Shown: piece after piece, positions 18,015 to 26,073 of the stretch
Layout of the letters: each line of letters begins with the position of its first letter
Position numbering within the stretch: position 1 is the stretch's first letter
DNA from: Bacteroidales bacterium
Lineage (GTDB): Bacteria; Bacteroidota; Bacteroidia; Bacteroidales; F082
Assembly (NCBI GenBank): GCA_017561025.1
Contig: JAFZDU010000108.1
Coordinates: 51,806 to 115,805, forward strand
Length of the DNA: 64,000 nt
Direction: 5' to 3'
Made by a program: the position numbers and the translations under genes
The notes under the pieces: generated by a model
Database searches by the model: none
The model's input: only the letters and a program-made list of their open reading frames with translations
What the model was told of the DNA's origin: nothing

Positions 18015-18665
18015 ATGAGTCCTTTCGTCAATATCCATACTCATCAAAGTCATATTGATAATAAAGAATTCATTGAAATATATAACATCGATGTTGACAG
18101 TCACGTCAATGTCGATGTTACTTTTTTTTATAGCATAGGAATACATCCATGGAAATGTCAACAGTCAACGGTCAACGGTCCAATAGTCCAATGGCTCAAT
18201 AACTCCACTGCCATCGGCGAATGCGGCATCGATAGGGTCTGCGGCATCGACATCGAGATTCAGAAAGATGTATTCATAAAACAGATAGGGATATCGGAAA
18301 AATATAATAAGCCTATGATAATTCATGCGGTGCGTTCTCATTCCGATATTATTTCAATAAGAAAAGAAACAAAAGCCAAGATGCCTTGGATTATACATGG
18401 ATTTCAGGGCAACGAACAAATCGTCATTCAATATCTTCGTCATAACATATACTTATCTCTCGGCGATGTCTTGTTTAAAAATGAGAGTCGCGCTGCAGAA
18501 TTACTTAAAATCATTCCTACAGAGAGACTGTTTCTGGAGACCGACGACAGCGAAAGAAGCATTGTGGATGTTTATGAAAAAGCCTCCGTTTTATCTGGAC
18601 GTAGTTTGGAGGATTTGAGAAGCGATATTTTTAATAACTTTGTAAAAATTTTTGGAAAGATATGA
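18015..18665 (+). CDS. tatD: TatD family hydrolase with repeat-derived insertion
   Basis: Metal-dependent amidohydrolase-fold enzyme; TatD proteins act as DNases or D-aminoacyl-tRNA deacylases. The metal motif HTHQSHI near the start, GIHPW (42-46), AIGECGID (66-73) and LETDD near the end are all present. Residues 48-65 (CQQSTVNGPIVQWLNNST) separate GIHPW from AIGECG and are encoded entirely by heptamer and octamer repeats. The repeat seems to have replaced or lengthened the loop that normally joins these motifs. The gene overlaps tcdA by 4 nt (ATGA). Confidence 0.9.
   Translation: MSPFVNIHTHQSHIDNKEFIEIYNIDVDSHVNVDVTFFYSIGIHPWKCQQSTVNGPIVQWLNNSTAIGECGIDRVCGIDIEIQKDVFIKQIGISEKYNKPMIIHAVRSHSDIISIRKETKAKMPWIIHGFQGNEQIVIQYLRHNIYLSLGDVLFKNESRAAELLKIIPTERLFLETDDSERSIVDVYEKASVLSGRSLEDLRSDIFNNFVKIFGKI
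18156..18208. repeat. Heptamer plus octamer array inside tatD
   Basis: Heptamers TGTCAAC, AGTCAAC, GGTCAAC are followed by octamers GGTCCAAT, AGTCCAAT, GGCTCAAT, AACTCCAC. It encodes residues 48-64 of TatD. Confidence 0.85.
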
Positions 18666-19375
18666 ATTGGAATTCAAGGACACAGTTATTGGTTGGAGAA
18701 GAAGGCGTTAAGAAGTTGGCTTCGAGTCATGTTCTCGTTGTAGGATTAGGTGGCGTAGGCGCTTATGCTGCTGAACAATTGGCACGTGCCGGAATAGGAA
18801 AACTCACCATCATCGATTGCGACACCGTTAATATCACCAATAAAAACAGACAACTCCTCGCTTTAGACAGCACCTTAGGTCGCCCTAAAGTGGAAGTGAT
18901 GGCAGAACGTATCCGCGACATCAACCCTGATGTTGAAGTAATTCCGATAAACCAATATCTCAAAGACCAGCCTATCATCGACTTGATGGAACAGAAATTC
19001 GACTTCATCGTCGATGCCATCGACACTTTAGCACCTAAAGTTTTCCTTCTTTATTACGCAGTACAAAACAAACAAAGAATCGTCAGCTGCATGGGAGCGG
19101 GCGGAAAATTCGATCCAACCAAAATAGAAATAGCCGACATCTCCAAGTCATACAACTGCCGTCTGGCATTCTACATAAGGAAAAGGCTGCATCGCCTCGG
19201 AATACGCGAAGGAATAACAGTAGTGTTCTCACCAGAAAAAGTAGCAGAGAGCGCAGTATCTATAGAAGAACAGACAGAAAACAAAATCGCGACAGTTGGA
19301 ACAATATCCTACATGCCAGCGATATTCGGATGCTTCTGCGCATCGCATGTTATTAATAGAATCTTAGAACTTTAG
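18662..19375 (+). CDS. tcdA: tRNA threonylcarbamoyladenosine dehydratase
   Basis: E1-like enzyme of the ThiF/HesA/MoeB group that uses ATP to cyclise t6A37 of tRNA. The nucleotide-binding motif GLGGVGAYAAEQLARAGIG lies at about residues 29-47, followed by IIDCDTVNITNKNRQ and the IVDAIDTLAPK segment. At 237 aa it matches the bacterial TcdA (CsdL) branch rather than the longer MoeB. It overlaps tatD by 4 nt and abuts the converging gene at 19376 with no gap. Confidence 0.92.
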   Translation: MNWNSRTQLLVGEEGVKKLASSHVLVVGLGGVGAYAAEQLARAGIGKLTIIDCDTVNITNKNRQLLALDSTLGRPKVEVMAERIRDINPDVEVIPINQYLKDQPIIDLMEQKFDFIVDAIDTLAPKVFLLYYAVQNKQRIVSCMGAGGKFDPTKIEIADISKSYNCRLAFYIRKRLHRLGIREGITVVFSPEKVAESAVSIEEQTENKIATVGTISYMPAIFGCFCASHVINRILEL

Positions 19376-20134
19376 TTATCCCGTAACCAAAAAGACCATA
19401 TCGTCTTTTTCCTCAACTTTCTCTTCTATGGTTGAGATGAAATATGTACGGCGTGAGTTTTTTTCTAAAAGCATGCTAGCATTAGAGAAATCGCCGAGCT
19501 GACGATACATCTCTATGATGTCGAGGTTTGTTGCTTCATATTCCTCATCGTCGGGGGTGTATCTGTCTTTTAACAATTCTACCAGTCTGCTGAGGTTTTC
19601 AATGAAGTCCTGATGATGGAGCATGAACAATTCGATGCCTTGCAGCATTTTCTTTCTGTTGCGCCACCATACTTTGAAGCTCATTTCCTTGGAGGTGTAT
19701 CGTTCTATGTTGATTTGGTATCTGTTTCTTATCAAGTCGTTATAAGCCCACCACATCAGACGGCGGAAGTATATCTCCTGGTCTCTGTTGTAATATGATT
19801 TTGCGAGGAAGTTCTTGTAATGGTTTACGAGCGCCAATCGTCCTTCGTTGCTTCCGAAATGGACTCCATAGAAACGCCAGCTGTTCCAAGTGTAGAAATT
19901 TTCTGCAGGCTTCGATTTTGTGATATAAGGTTCTTCATATTTCTCGACCCATGACCAATGGCTGCATGCTGGGCATACTATCATCTTCTGGTGTTCGGTG
20001 ATGTAGCCGTCGTTCAATATCTTTCCGTCGGAATATAAGATAGACTGGTTGACCATCGAGGATATAAGGAGATGGCCTTCCATCCATGACTTACATCTTG
20101 GACATTGATAATAAAAGGTGTCGAACTTTATCAT
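19376..20134 (-). CDS. Hypothetical protein with two CxxC zinc-ribbon pairs
   Basis: No family recognised. The 252-residue protein has CPRC at residues 11-14 and CPAC at about 54-57, most likely one zinc ribbon formed by the two pairs. The middle is rich in aromatic and basic residues (YYNRDQEIYFRRLMWWAYNDLIRNRY, in part). The C-terminal part looks helical and may hold a TPR-like pair (LDIIEMYRQLGDFSNASMLLEK). No signal peptide is seen. A -7 box at 20153-20160 gives it its own promoter within the rnhA tail. Confidence 0.75.
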   Translation of the reverse strand: MIKFDTFYYQCPRCKSWMEGHLLISSMVNQSILYSDGKILNDGYITEHQKMIVCPACSHWSWVEKYEEPYITKSKPAENFYTWNSWRFYGVHFGSNEGRLALVNHYKNFLAKSYYNRDQEIYFRRLMWWAYNDLIRNRYQINIERYTSKEMSFKVWWRNRKKMLQGIELFMLHHQDFIENLSRLVELLKDRYTPDDEEYEATNLDIIEMYRQLGDFSNASMLLEKNSRRTYFISTIEEKVEEKDDMVFLVTG

Positions 20135-20152
20135 GAGTCAGTTTTGTTTTTG

Positions 20153-20160
20153 CAAATATA
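20153..20160 (-). promoter_or_regulatory. -7 element for zinc-ribbon protein
   Basis: Minus strand TATATTTG matches TAnnTTTG, 19 bp before the ATG. Confidence 0.5.
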
Positions 20161-20162
20161 TA

Positions 20163-20798
20163 TTATTTTCTTCCAAAGTCGGCAGGTATCTCACCCCATA
20201 TTTCCGTTCTCCATTTGTAGATAGGCACGCGGAATGAGTTTTCCTTAAGCCATCTTTCTGCCCATCGTATCACATCGAAGAGAGGTCTGTTTTTATCGTT
20301 TTCAACTATCTTGGTTTTGCACACACCTTCTCTCACCCATTTCTGTGCATTGACAGAGTCGGAATATATTGGATATTGAATCTTGTTTTTCTTCTGCCAT
20401 GCCAGACAGTAAACTATCGCCAGGAACTCTCCTATGTTATTGGTGCCTTGTTCATATACCGGGCTCTTGAAAAGATGAGTCTTGGTCTCAACGAAAACAC
20501 CTTGAAACTCCATCTTGCCAGGATTGCCTGAGCATGCAGCGTCGACGGCTATGCTTTGTCCGATAGGCCTTAAGTTCTCGGGCATGCTTTCGTATGAAGG
20601 TGTTGCAGCCGCTGCGGTAGCCTGTTGGCATGACGCCTCATAGCCGGCTCTGAATGCACTTTCAGCACTGCTTCTGTCGGGGAATGATTTATACTGCGCT
20701 CCCTTGAATCCTTCAATCTGCATCTTGCACGAATCCCATGTGCTGAAGACACCTATCTCTTTGCCTTTCCAAACTACGTAAAACTTGTTTTTTGCCAT
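20163..20798 (-). CDS. rnhA: Ribonuclease H1-like protein with viroplasmin N-domain
   Basis: Degrades RNA in RNA-DNA hybrids. Residues 1-50 (KFYVVWKGKEIGVFSTWDSCKMQIEGFKGAQYKSF, in part) form the hybrid-binding domain also found in caulimovirus viroplasmin and eukaryotic RNase H1. The nuclease domain follows with the acidic residues in AVDAACSGNP, NNIGEFLAI and YSDSVNAQKW. The Bacteroidetes group of viroplasmin-RNase H proteins has the same layout. It is divergent from atpB. A -7-like box lies very close to the ATG. Confidence 0.93.
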   Translation of the reverse strand: MAKNKFYVVWKGKEIGVFSTWDSCKMQIEGFKGAQYKSFPDRSSAESAFRAGYEASCQQATAAAATPSYESMPENLRPIGQSIAVDAACSGNPGKMEFQGVFVETKTHLFKSPVYEQGTNNIGEFLAIVYCLAWQKKNKIQYPIYSDSVNAQKWVREGVCKTKIVENDKNRPLFDVIRWAERWLKENSFRVPIYKWRTEIWGEIPADFGRK

Positions 20799-20802
20799 GA
20801 TG

Positions 20803-20810
20803 CAAAAGTA
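20803..20810 (-). promoter_or_regulatory. Possible -7 element for rnhA
   Basis: Minus strand TACTTTTG matches TAnnTTTG but ends only 4 bp before the ATG at 20798, so a transcript from it would be almost leaderless. Confidence 0.4.
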
Positions 20811-20910
20811 GCAAAGATTTCAATAAATGATTCTAATTTTTTTATTAAAAAAAGATGTAAAAACTATCAAAATTAAATTTTTTTTTGTAAAATTGCGACG
20901 TATTATAAGT

Positions 20911-22071
20911 ATGTATAAAATTGAAATGATAAATAATTTTTTTAAATTGACGGATATTAGAAAAACACTCGTAATTGTTTTATCTTTAATGTGTTTTGTT
21001 TTATTTATCAATGATGATGTTCATGCATACGACAATGTTCATTCAGATAATATCGAAGAAATAGAACATGAAGAATGTGAGAAATTGGATGCAGGAAAGC
21101 TGATATTTGATCATATTTTAGATTCGTATGACTGGCATATAATGACATGGAAAGGGAAACATATTTCCGTCAGCTTGCCCATAATAGTACACAGCGAAGG
21201 TGAGTTGTATGTATTTTCGTCAAAACATCTTCATCACGGACATGAATATGTCACTCATGACAAACATGGTGGCGAGGTTAAATTCATAATACCCGAAGAG
21301 GGTATGTATGAAGGGAATGTGGTAAGAGTCTGCAGCGATGGTACTCTAGCCCGTCCTTTCGACATCTCCATCACAAAGACGGTATGCGGTTTGTTTGTTT
21401 CATGCACTCTTCTAGTGGTGATATTCCTGATAGTGGCAAGCTCATACCGCAAGCGTGGCATCAAAGCACCTAAGGGAATACAAGCACTCATCGAGCCATT
21501 GGTGATATATGTGAGAGATGAGATTGCCAAGCCTAACATCGGCAAGCATTATGAGAAGTATCTCCCATATCTTCTGACGATTTTCTTCTTTATCATATTT
21601 AATAATGTGTTGGGTCTTATCCCATTTTTCCCATTCGGTGCCAATGTGACAGGAAACATAGCGGTGACAGCAGTGCTTGCCTTGTTCACTTTCTTCATCA
21701 CAAACCTGACAGGAAAGAAACATTATTATAAAGACATATTCAACACTCCTGGCGTGCCATGGTGGTTGAAGTTCCCATTGCCATTGATGCCTATAGTAGA
21801 GGTTGTCGGATGTTTTGTCAAGCCTTTCGTCTTGGCGATACGTCTTTTTGCCAACATCACAGCAGGACATATCGTGGTGCTTGGTTTCATTTGTATGATA
21901 TTTATCCTTGGAGAAATGAGTGCTGCTGCTGGCGGCGCCATCTCGGTGGTGTCACTCTTGCTCGCTGTCTTCGTCGACTGTCTTGAGCTTCTGGTGGCGT
22001 TCATCCAGGCTTACGTATTTACCTTGTTGTCGGCACTGTATTTCGGTGCAGCAGCAAAAGAAGAACATTGA
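20911..22071 (+). CDS. atpB: F0F1 ATP synthase subunit a
   Basis: Membrane subunit that forms the proton half-channels next to the c-ring. A signal-anchor-like helix near the start is followed by a long His- and acid-rich extracytoplasmic segment typical of Bacteroidetes subunit a. Five or more helices follow. The key stator arginine is in LAIRLFANITAGHIVVLG. I chose ATG 20911 (MYKIEM); ATG 20926 (MINNFF) is equally possible, while the open frame from 20827 reaches into AT-rich non-coding DNA. It heads the atpBEFHAG operon. Confidence 0.93.
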   Translation: MYKIEMINNFFKLTDIRKTLVIVLSLMCFVLFINDDVHAYDNVHSDNIEEIEHEECEKLDAGKLIFDHILDSYDWHIMTWKGKHISVSLPIIVHSEGELYVFSSKHLHHGHEYVTHDKHGGEVKFIIPEEGMYEGNVVRVCSDGTLARPFDISITKTVCGLFVSCTLLVVIFLIVASSYRKRGIKAPKGIQALIEPLVIYVRDEIAKPNIGKHYEKYLPYLLTIFFFIIFNNVLGLIPFFPFGANVTGNIAVTAVLALFTFFITNLTGKKHYYKDIFNTPGVPWWLKFPLPLMPIVEVVGCFVKPFVLAIRLFANITAGHIVVLGFICMIFILGEMSAAAGGAISVVSLLLAVFVDCLELLVAFIQAYVFTLLSALYFGAAAKEEH

Positions 22072-22101
22072 GAATTGATAGAAAAATAAACAAGTAAAAA
22101 C

Positions 22102-22117
22102 CTTATAAATTTATAAG
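22102..22117. promoter_or_regulatory. 16-bp perfect palindrome at the atpE start
   Basis: CTTATAAATTTATAAG ends two bases before the atpE ATG, over the place a ribosome would bind. It may be a protein site or may just reflect AT content. Confidence 0.35.
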
Positions 22118-22119
22118 TT

Positions 22120-22389
22120 ATGTCATTATTAGTTTTATTACAAGATGTAGTTCAGGCAGCTGTTGACTTGGCTCCATTAGCAAAATTGGGCGCTGCATTA
22201 GCAGCAGGTATCGTTACAATCGGTGCAGGTTTAGGTATCGGTAGAATCGCTAGCTCAGCTTTGGAATCATCAGCACGTCAACCTGAAATCGCAGATAAAG
22301 CTCAAACAAGCATGCTCATCTCAGCAGCATTCGTTGAAGGTGTTTCATTGTTTGCTTTGGTTGTCTGCTTGCTGATTGGTATAGCTTGA
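22120..22389 (+). CDS. atpE: F0F1 ATP synthase subunit c
   Basis: Ring-forming proteolipid; each copy carries one ion through the membrane. The 89 residues form two helices with the polar loop SARQPEIADKAQ between them. The ion-binding acid is Glu73 in FVEGVSLFALVV. Glu73 is followed by Gly-Val, not the Ser/Thr ligands of Na+-type rings, and helix 1 lacks the matching Gln, so proton specificity is likely. A strong hairpin follows. Confidence 0.97.
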   Translation: MSLLVLLQDVVQAAVDLAPLAKLGAALAAGIVTIGAGLGIGRIASSALESSARQPEIADKAQTSMLISAAFVEGVSLFALVVCLLIGIA

Positions 22390-22405
22390 TCAGCGCGAAA
22401 ATTCA

Positions 22406-22436
22406 CCGTCGTTGCAGCGGTTGGCTGTAACGACGG
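22406..22436 (+). promoter_or_regulatory. Strong hairpin between atpE and atpF
   Basis: CCGTCGTTGCAGC pairs with GCTGTAACGACGG over 13 bp (one G-U) with a 5-nt loop. Only a short ATTTTTG follows, so it is a weak terminator or an mRNA-stabilising element rather than a full stop. Confidence 0.7.
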
Positions 22437-22487
22437 ATTTTTGAAAATAGAGAAATAGAAAATATAATACATTGTAAATTATAGAAT

Positions 22488-22994
22488 ATGGAATTGATTA
22501 CTCCCGATTTTGGTCTGTTGTTTTGGATGACGCTGGCATTCGGAATAGTGTTTTTTATATTGGCTAAATTCGCCTTCCCTGTCATCAATGAGATGCTGAA
22601 AAAACGCGAGGAAGAGATTGAGACAGCCCTCGAAAATGCAGAGATGCACCGCCAGGAAATAAAGAATATGCAGGCCGACAAAAATAAAATCATAGCCGAA
22701 GCCAAAGAAGAAAAAGATAAGATTATAAGCGATGGCCGCAGGATTCATGATAATATGATAGAAGAAGCTAAGACGAAAGCTGAAGAAGAGAACAGACGTA
22801 TCATAGATCAGGCTATGGAAGTCATTGAACATGAGAGAATGGCTGCTACAACAGACATTAAAAACCAAATCGCTGATATATCTATCAAAGTGGCTGAGAA
22901 AGTGCTGATGAAGAAACTGGAATCAGATCAGGAACAGCTCGATTATATCAATAGATTGTTGGAAGAGATTGAAAACAGAAACCAAATATCATAA
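22488..22994 (+). CDS. atpF: F0F1 ATP synthase subunit b
   Basis: Peripheral-stalk subunit. One membrane helix lies at about residues 8-28 (GLLFWMTLAFGIVFFILAKF), followed by a long charged coiled coil (KKREEEIETALENAEMHRQEI and onward) that reaches to the F1 head. The 168-residue length is normal. It lies 2 bp before atpH. Confidence 0.96.
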   Translation: MELITPDFGLLFWMTLAFGIVFFILAKFAFPVINEMLKKREEEIETALENAEMHRQEIKNMQADKNKIIAEAKEEKDKIISDGRRIHDNMIEEAKTKAEEENRRIIDQAMEVIEHERMAATTDIKNQIADISIKVAEKVLMKKLESDQEQLDYINRLLEEIENRNQIS

Positions 22995-22996
22995 TT

Positions 22997-23560
22997 ATGA
23001 AATCAAGTCTCTTAACACAACGCTATGCAAAGGCTTTCATGGAGCTTGCAATACAGACCAATCTTGTTGATAAGGTCCTCGATGACTTGCTGCTCATCAA
23101 GACGACAATAGAGGACAATAAGGATTTGCTTTCCCTGATAAACCAGCCTTTCGTAAGCAAAGAGAAGAAGCTTAATGTAATGGTAAAACTGTTTGCCGAT
23201 AAGGTTGAAAAGATTGTCATTGACATGATTCGTCTTCTCATAGAGAAAAATCGTGAGACCATAATAGTAAAAATATATGACGCCTATTACGATTTATATC
23301 TCGATTATAAGAAGATAGCTGTAGTGACAGTTACAACAGCAGTGCCTCTCGATGAGAAAACTACTGCTAGAATAGTCAATATCGTAAAACATAAGATTGT
23401 TAAAAAAGACGTTATAGAAATAAAGAACGTTGTCGACAAGTCCATTATAGGTGGTTTCGTCGTTAATTATATGGACTTCGAATACGATGGAAGTGTCAGA
23501 AACACATTGAAACGTTTACATTCTGTATTTGAAGAGAATTTATTTATTAAAGAATATTAA
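22997..23560 (+). CDS. atpH: F0F1 ATP synthase subunit delta
   Basis: Connects the peripheral stalk (b) to the top of F1. The 187-residue protein begins with the OSCP/delta pattern ([17 protein letters not shown]) and ends with the conserved [28 protein letters not shown]-type segment. It lies between atpF and atpA with short gaps, as expected. Confidence 0.95.
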   Translation: MKSSLLTQRYAKAFMELAIQTNLVDKVLDDLLLIKTTIEDNKDLLSLINQPFVSKEKKLNVMVKLFADKVEKIVIDMIRLLIEKNRETIIVKIYDAYYDLYLDYKKIAVVTVTTAVPLDEKTTARIVNIVKHKIVKKDVIEIKNVVDKSIIGGFVVNYMDFEYDGSVRNTLKRLHSVFEENLFIKEY

Positions 23561-23574
23561 AAAAATCATATAAA

Positions 23575-25161
23575 ATGGAAAGTATCAAACCAGCTGAGAT
23601 ATCTGCTATATTACTTCAAGAACTAACAAGTTTCGATACCAAGAGCGACCTGAATACCAAAGGCACAGTCCTTCAGATAGGTGACGGTGTTGCTCGTGTC
23701 TATGGTATGAATGAAGCTGAATCGGGCGAGTTGGTCGTGTTTGAGAAGACTGGTGCCATGGGCATCGTCTTGAATCTGGAGCAAGATAATGTCGGTGTAG
23801 TTCTTCTTAATGACTCATCAGACATAAAGGAAGGCGACGTCGTTAGATGTACCAACCATATCGCTTCTATCAATGTTGGCGAAGGCATGCTCGGTCGTGT
23901 CGTCAACACTCTCGGCACTCCTATCGACGGCAAGGGCGCCATCAAAGGCGAGACCTATAATCTGCCTTTGGAACGCAAGGCTCCAGGCGTTATCTTCCGT
24001 CAGCCGGTAAACGAACCTCTTCAAACTGGTATCAAAGCTATCGATGCTATGATTCCTATCGGACGCGGTCAGCGTGAGCTTATCATCGGCGACCGTCAGA
24101 CTGGTAAGACAACCATCGCTGTTGATACAATATTGAATCAGAAAGAATTCTACGACAGAGGCGAACCTGTCTATTGTATATATGTAGCCGTAGGACAGAA
24201 AGGCTCAACAATCGCCAATATAGTTCAGACTCTTGAAGACAATGGCGCTTTGCCTTATACTGTCGTTGTTGCTGCTACAGCATCCGACACTGCTGCAATG
24301 CAATATTATGCTCCTTTCGCCGGAGCTGCTATAGGCGAGTATTTCCGCGACACCGGACGTCAGGCATTGGTGGTCTATGACGACCTTTCAAAACAGGCTG
24401 TCGCTTACCGTGAAGTTTCATTGCTGCTTCGTCGTCCACCAGGACGTGAAGCTTACCCAGGCGACGTGTTCTACCTTCACTCAAGATTGCTCGAGCGCGC
24501 TGCTAAAATCGTTAAGTCTGATGAAATAGCTAAGAATATGAACGACCTTCCAGAAAGCCTTAAAGATAAGGTGAGAGGCGGCGGTTCATTGACAGCTCTT
24601 CCTATCATCGAGACACAGGCCGGCGACGTCTCTGCATATATCCCAACAAACGTGATCTCTATCACCGACGGTCAGATATTCCTTGAGACTAACCTCTTCA
24701 ATGCTGGTATCCGCCCTGCTATCAATGTGGGTATCTCTGTATCTCGTGTGGGAGGTAACGCTCAGATCAAGTCTATGAAGAAGGTGGCAGGAACACTCAA
24801 GATTGACCAGGCTCAGTTCCGCGAACTCGAGGCCTTCTCTAAATTCGGCTCCGACCTCGATGCCGCTACACAGGCAGTGCTCGACAAAGGCCGCCGTAAT
24901 GTGCAGATGCTCATCCAGCCTCAGTCATCACCAATGAAAGTGGAAGAGGAAGTGGCTATAATATATTGCGGCGTCAACAACCTCATGAGAAACATAGCCC
25001 TCGATAAAGTGGCTGAATTTGAAAAGGGTTACATAACTCGTCTCAATAACAGCTATCCTGAGATTATGAGCCAAATAAAACAAGGTCAATATAACGACGA
25101 AATAACCAATGTCTTGAAACAAGTAGCTGCTGAAGTCAGCGAAGCTATGTCTAAAGCTTAA
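23575..25161 (+). CDS. atpA: F0F1 ATP synthase subunit alpha
   Basis: Non-catalytic nucleotide-binding subunit of F1. The P-loop is [13 protein letters not shown], and the arginine-finger region is [19 protein letters not shown]. The 528-residue length is standard. The catalytic beta partner (atpD) is not in this cluster, so it must be encoded elsewhere. atpG follows after 5 bp. Confidence 0.98.
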   Translation: MESIKPAEISAILLQELTSFDTKSDLNTKGTVLQIGDGVARVYGMNEAESGELVVFEKTGAMGIVLNLEQDNVGVVLLNDSSDIKEGDVVRCTNHIASINVGEGMLGRVVNTLGTPIDGKGAIKGETYNLPLERKAPGVIFRQPVNEPLQTGIKAIDAMIPIGRGQRELIIGDRQTGKTTIAVDTILNQKEFYDRGEPVYCIYVAVGQKGSTIANIVQTLEDNGALPYTVVVAATASDTAAMQYYAPFAGAAIGEYFRDTGRQALVVYDDLSKQAVAYREVSLLLRRPPGREAYPGDVFYLHSRLLERAAKIVKSDEIAKNMNDLPESLKDKVRGGGSLTALPIIETQAGDVSAYIPTNVISITDGQIFLETNLFNAGIRPAINVGISVSRVGGNAQIKSMKKVAGTLKIDQAQFRELEAFSKFGSDLDAATQAVLDKGRRNVQMLIQPQSSPMKVEEEVAIIYCGVNNLMRNIALDKVAEFEKGYITRLNNSYPEIMSQIKQGQYNDEITNVLKQVAAEVSEAMSKA

Positions 25162-25166
25162 ACATT

Positions 25167-26063
25167 ATGGCAAATTTAAAAGAAGTCAGGACAAGGATAG
25201 AGTCTGTCAACTCTACAAAACAGATTACCAGTGCGATGAAGATGGTGGCGGCATCAAAACTGCGCAAGTCGCAGAACGCCATCATGGCATTGCGTCCATA
25301 TGCTGAGAAATTCAGTGAGATAATGGAGAGAATCAGCTCACAGCAGTCTGAAACAGGCAATAATGTTTCTGCCTACGCCGAGAGCCGTCCTGTAGAGAGA
25401 GTCCTCATAGTACCTCTGTCGTCAAACAAAGGCCTGTGCGGAGTCTTTAATGCCAACGTGATTCGTTCTACAACAAACCTCATACATGAAGAATATCAGA
25501 CACAATACGACAATAATAAAGTGGATATCTTGTGCGTGGGTTCTAAAGTGGAAGAGTCGTTGAAGTTCAAGAAATATCCTGTAATGGGTAACGAGAATCA
25601 TATATTGGACAATCTTACTTATGAAAATGCAGTGTTGCTGGCCGAGAAACTTATGGCTTATTACGCAGAGAAGAAATATGACCGTATAGTTTTTGTATAT
25701 AATCAATTCAAGAATGCTGCTACTCAGGTGCTGGTACATGAACAGTTCCTTCCTATAGTAAGCCGTCATGATGACAACGTGCAACAGACGTCGCAGTCGG
25801 AGATAGATTATATCTTCCAGCCTAATAAAGAAGACATATATAACGAGATGCTGCCTAAGTCACTCAAGATGCAGGTATATAAGATATTGCTCGACAGCTT
25901 CGCTTCTGAACAAGGCGCTCGTATGATATCAATGACACAGGCTACCGACAACGCGACAGAACTTCTCAAAGAACTTAACCTGACATATAACAAGGCACGT
26001 CAGTCGGCTATCACCAACGAACTTGTGGAAATAGTAAGCGGTGCCGATGCCCTGAAAGGATGA
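25167..26063 (+). CDS. atpG: F0F1 ATP synthase subunit gamma
   Basis: Central rotor shaft of F1. The N-terminal helix carries the family pattern LKEVRTRIESVNSTKQITSAMKMVAASKLRK, here given only in part as IESVNSTKQITSAMKMVA. The C-terminal helix ends QSAITNELVEIVSGADAL. The 298-residue length is normal. It is the last gene of the operon; atpC is absent from its end, and recG converges 10 bp away. Confidence 0.97.
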   Translation: MANLKEVRTRIESVNSTKQITSAMKMVAASKLRKSQNAIMALRPYAEKFSEIMERISSQQSETGNNVSAYAESRPVERVLIVPLSSNKGLCGVFNANVIRSTTNLIHEEYQTQYDNNKVDILCVGSKVEESLKFKKYPVMGNENHILDNLTYENAVLLAEKLMAYYAEKKYDRIVFVYNQFKNAATQVLVHEQFLPIVSRHDDNVQQTSQSEIDYIFQPNKEDIYNEMLPKSLKMQVYKILLDSFASEQGARMISMTQATDNATELLKELNLTYNKARQSAITNELVEIVSGADALKG

Positions 26064-26073
26064 TGCTCGACCG

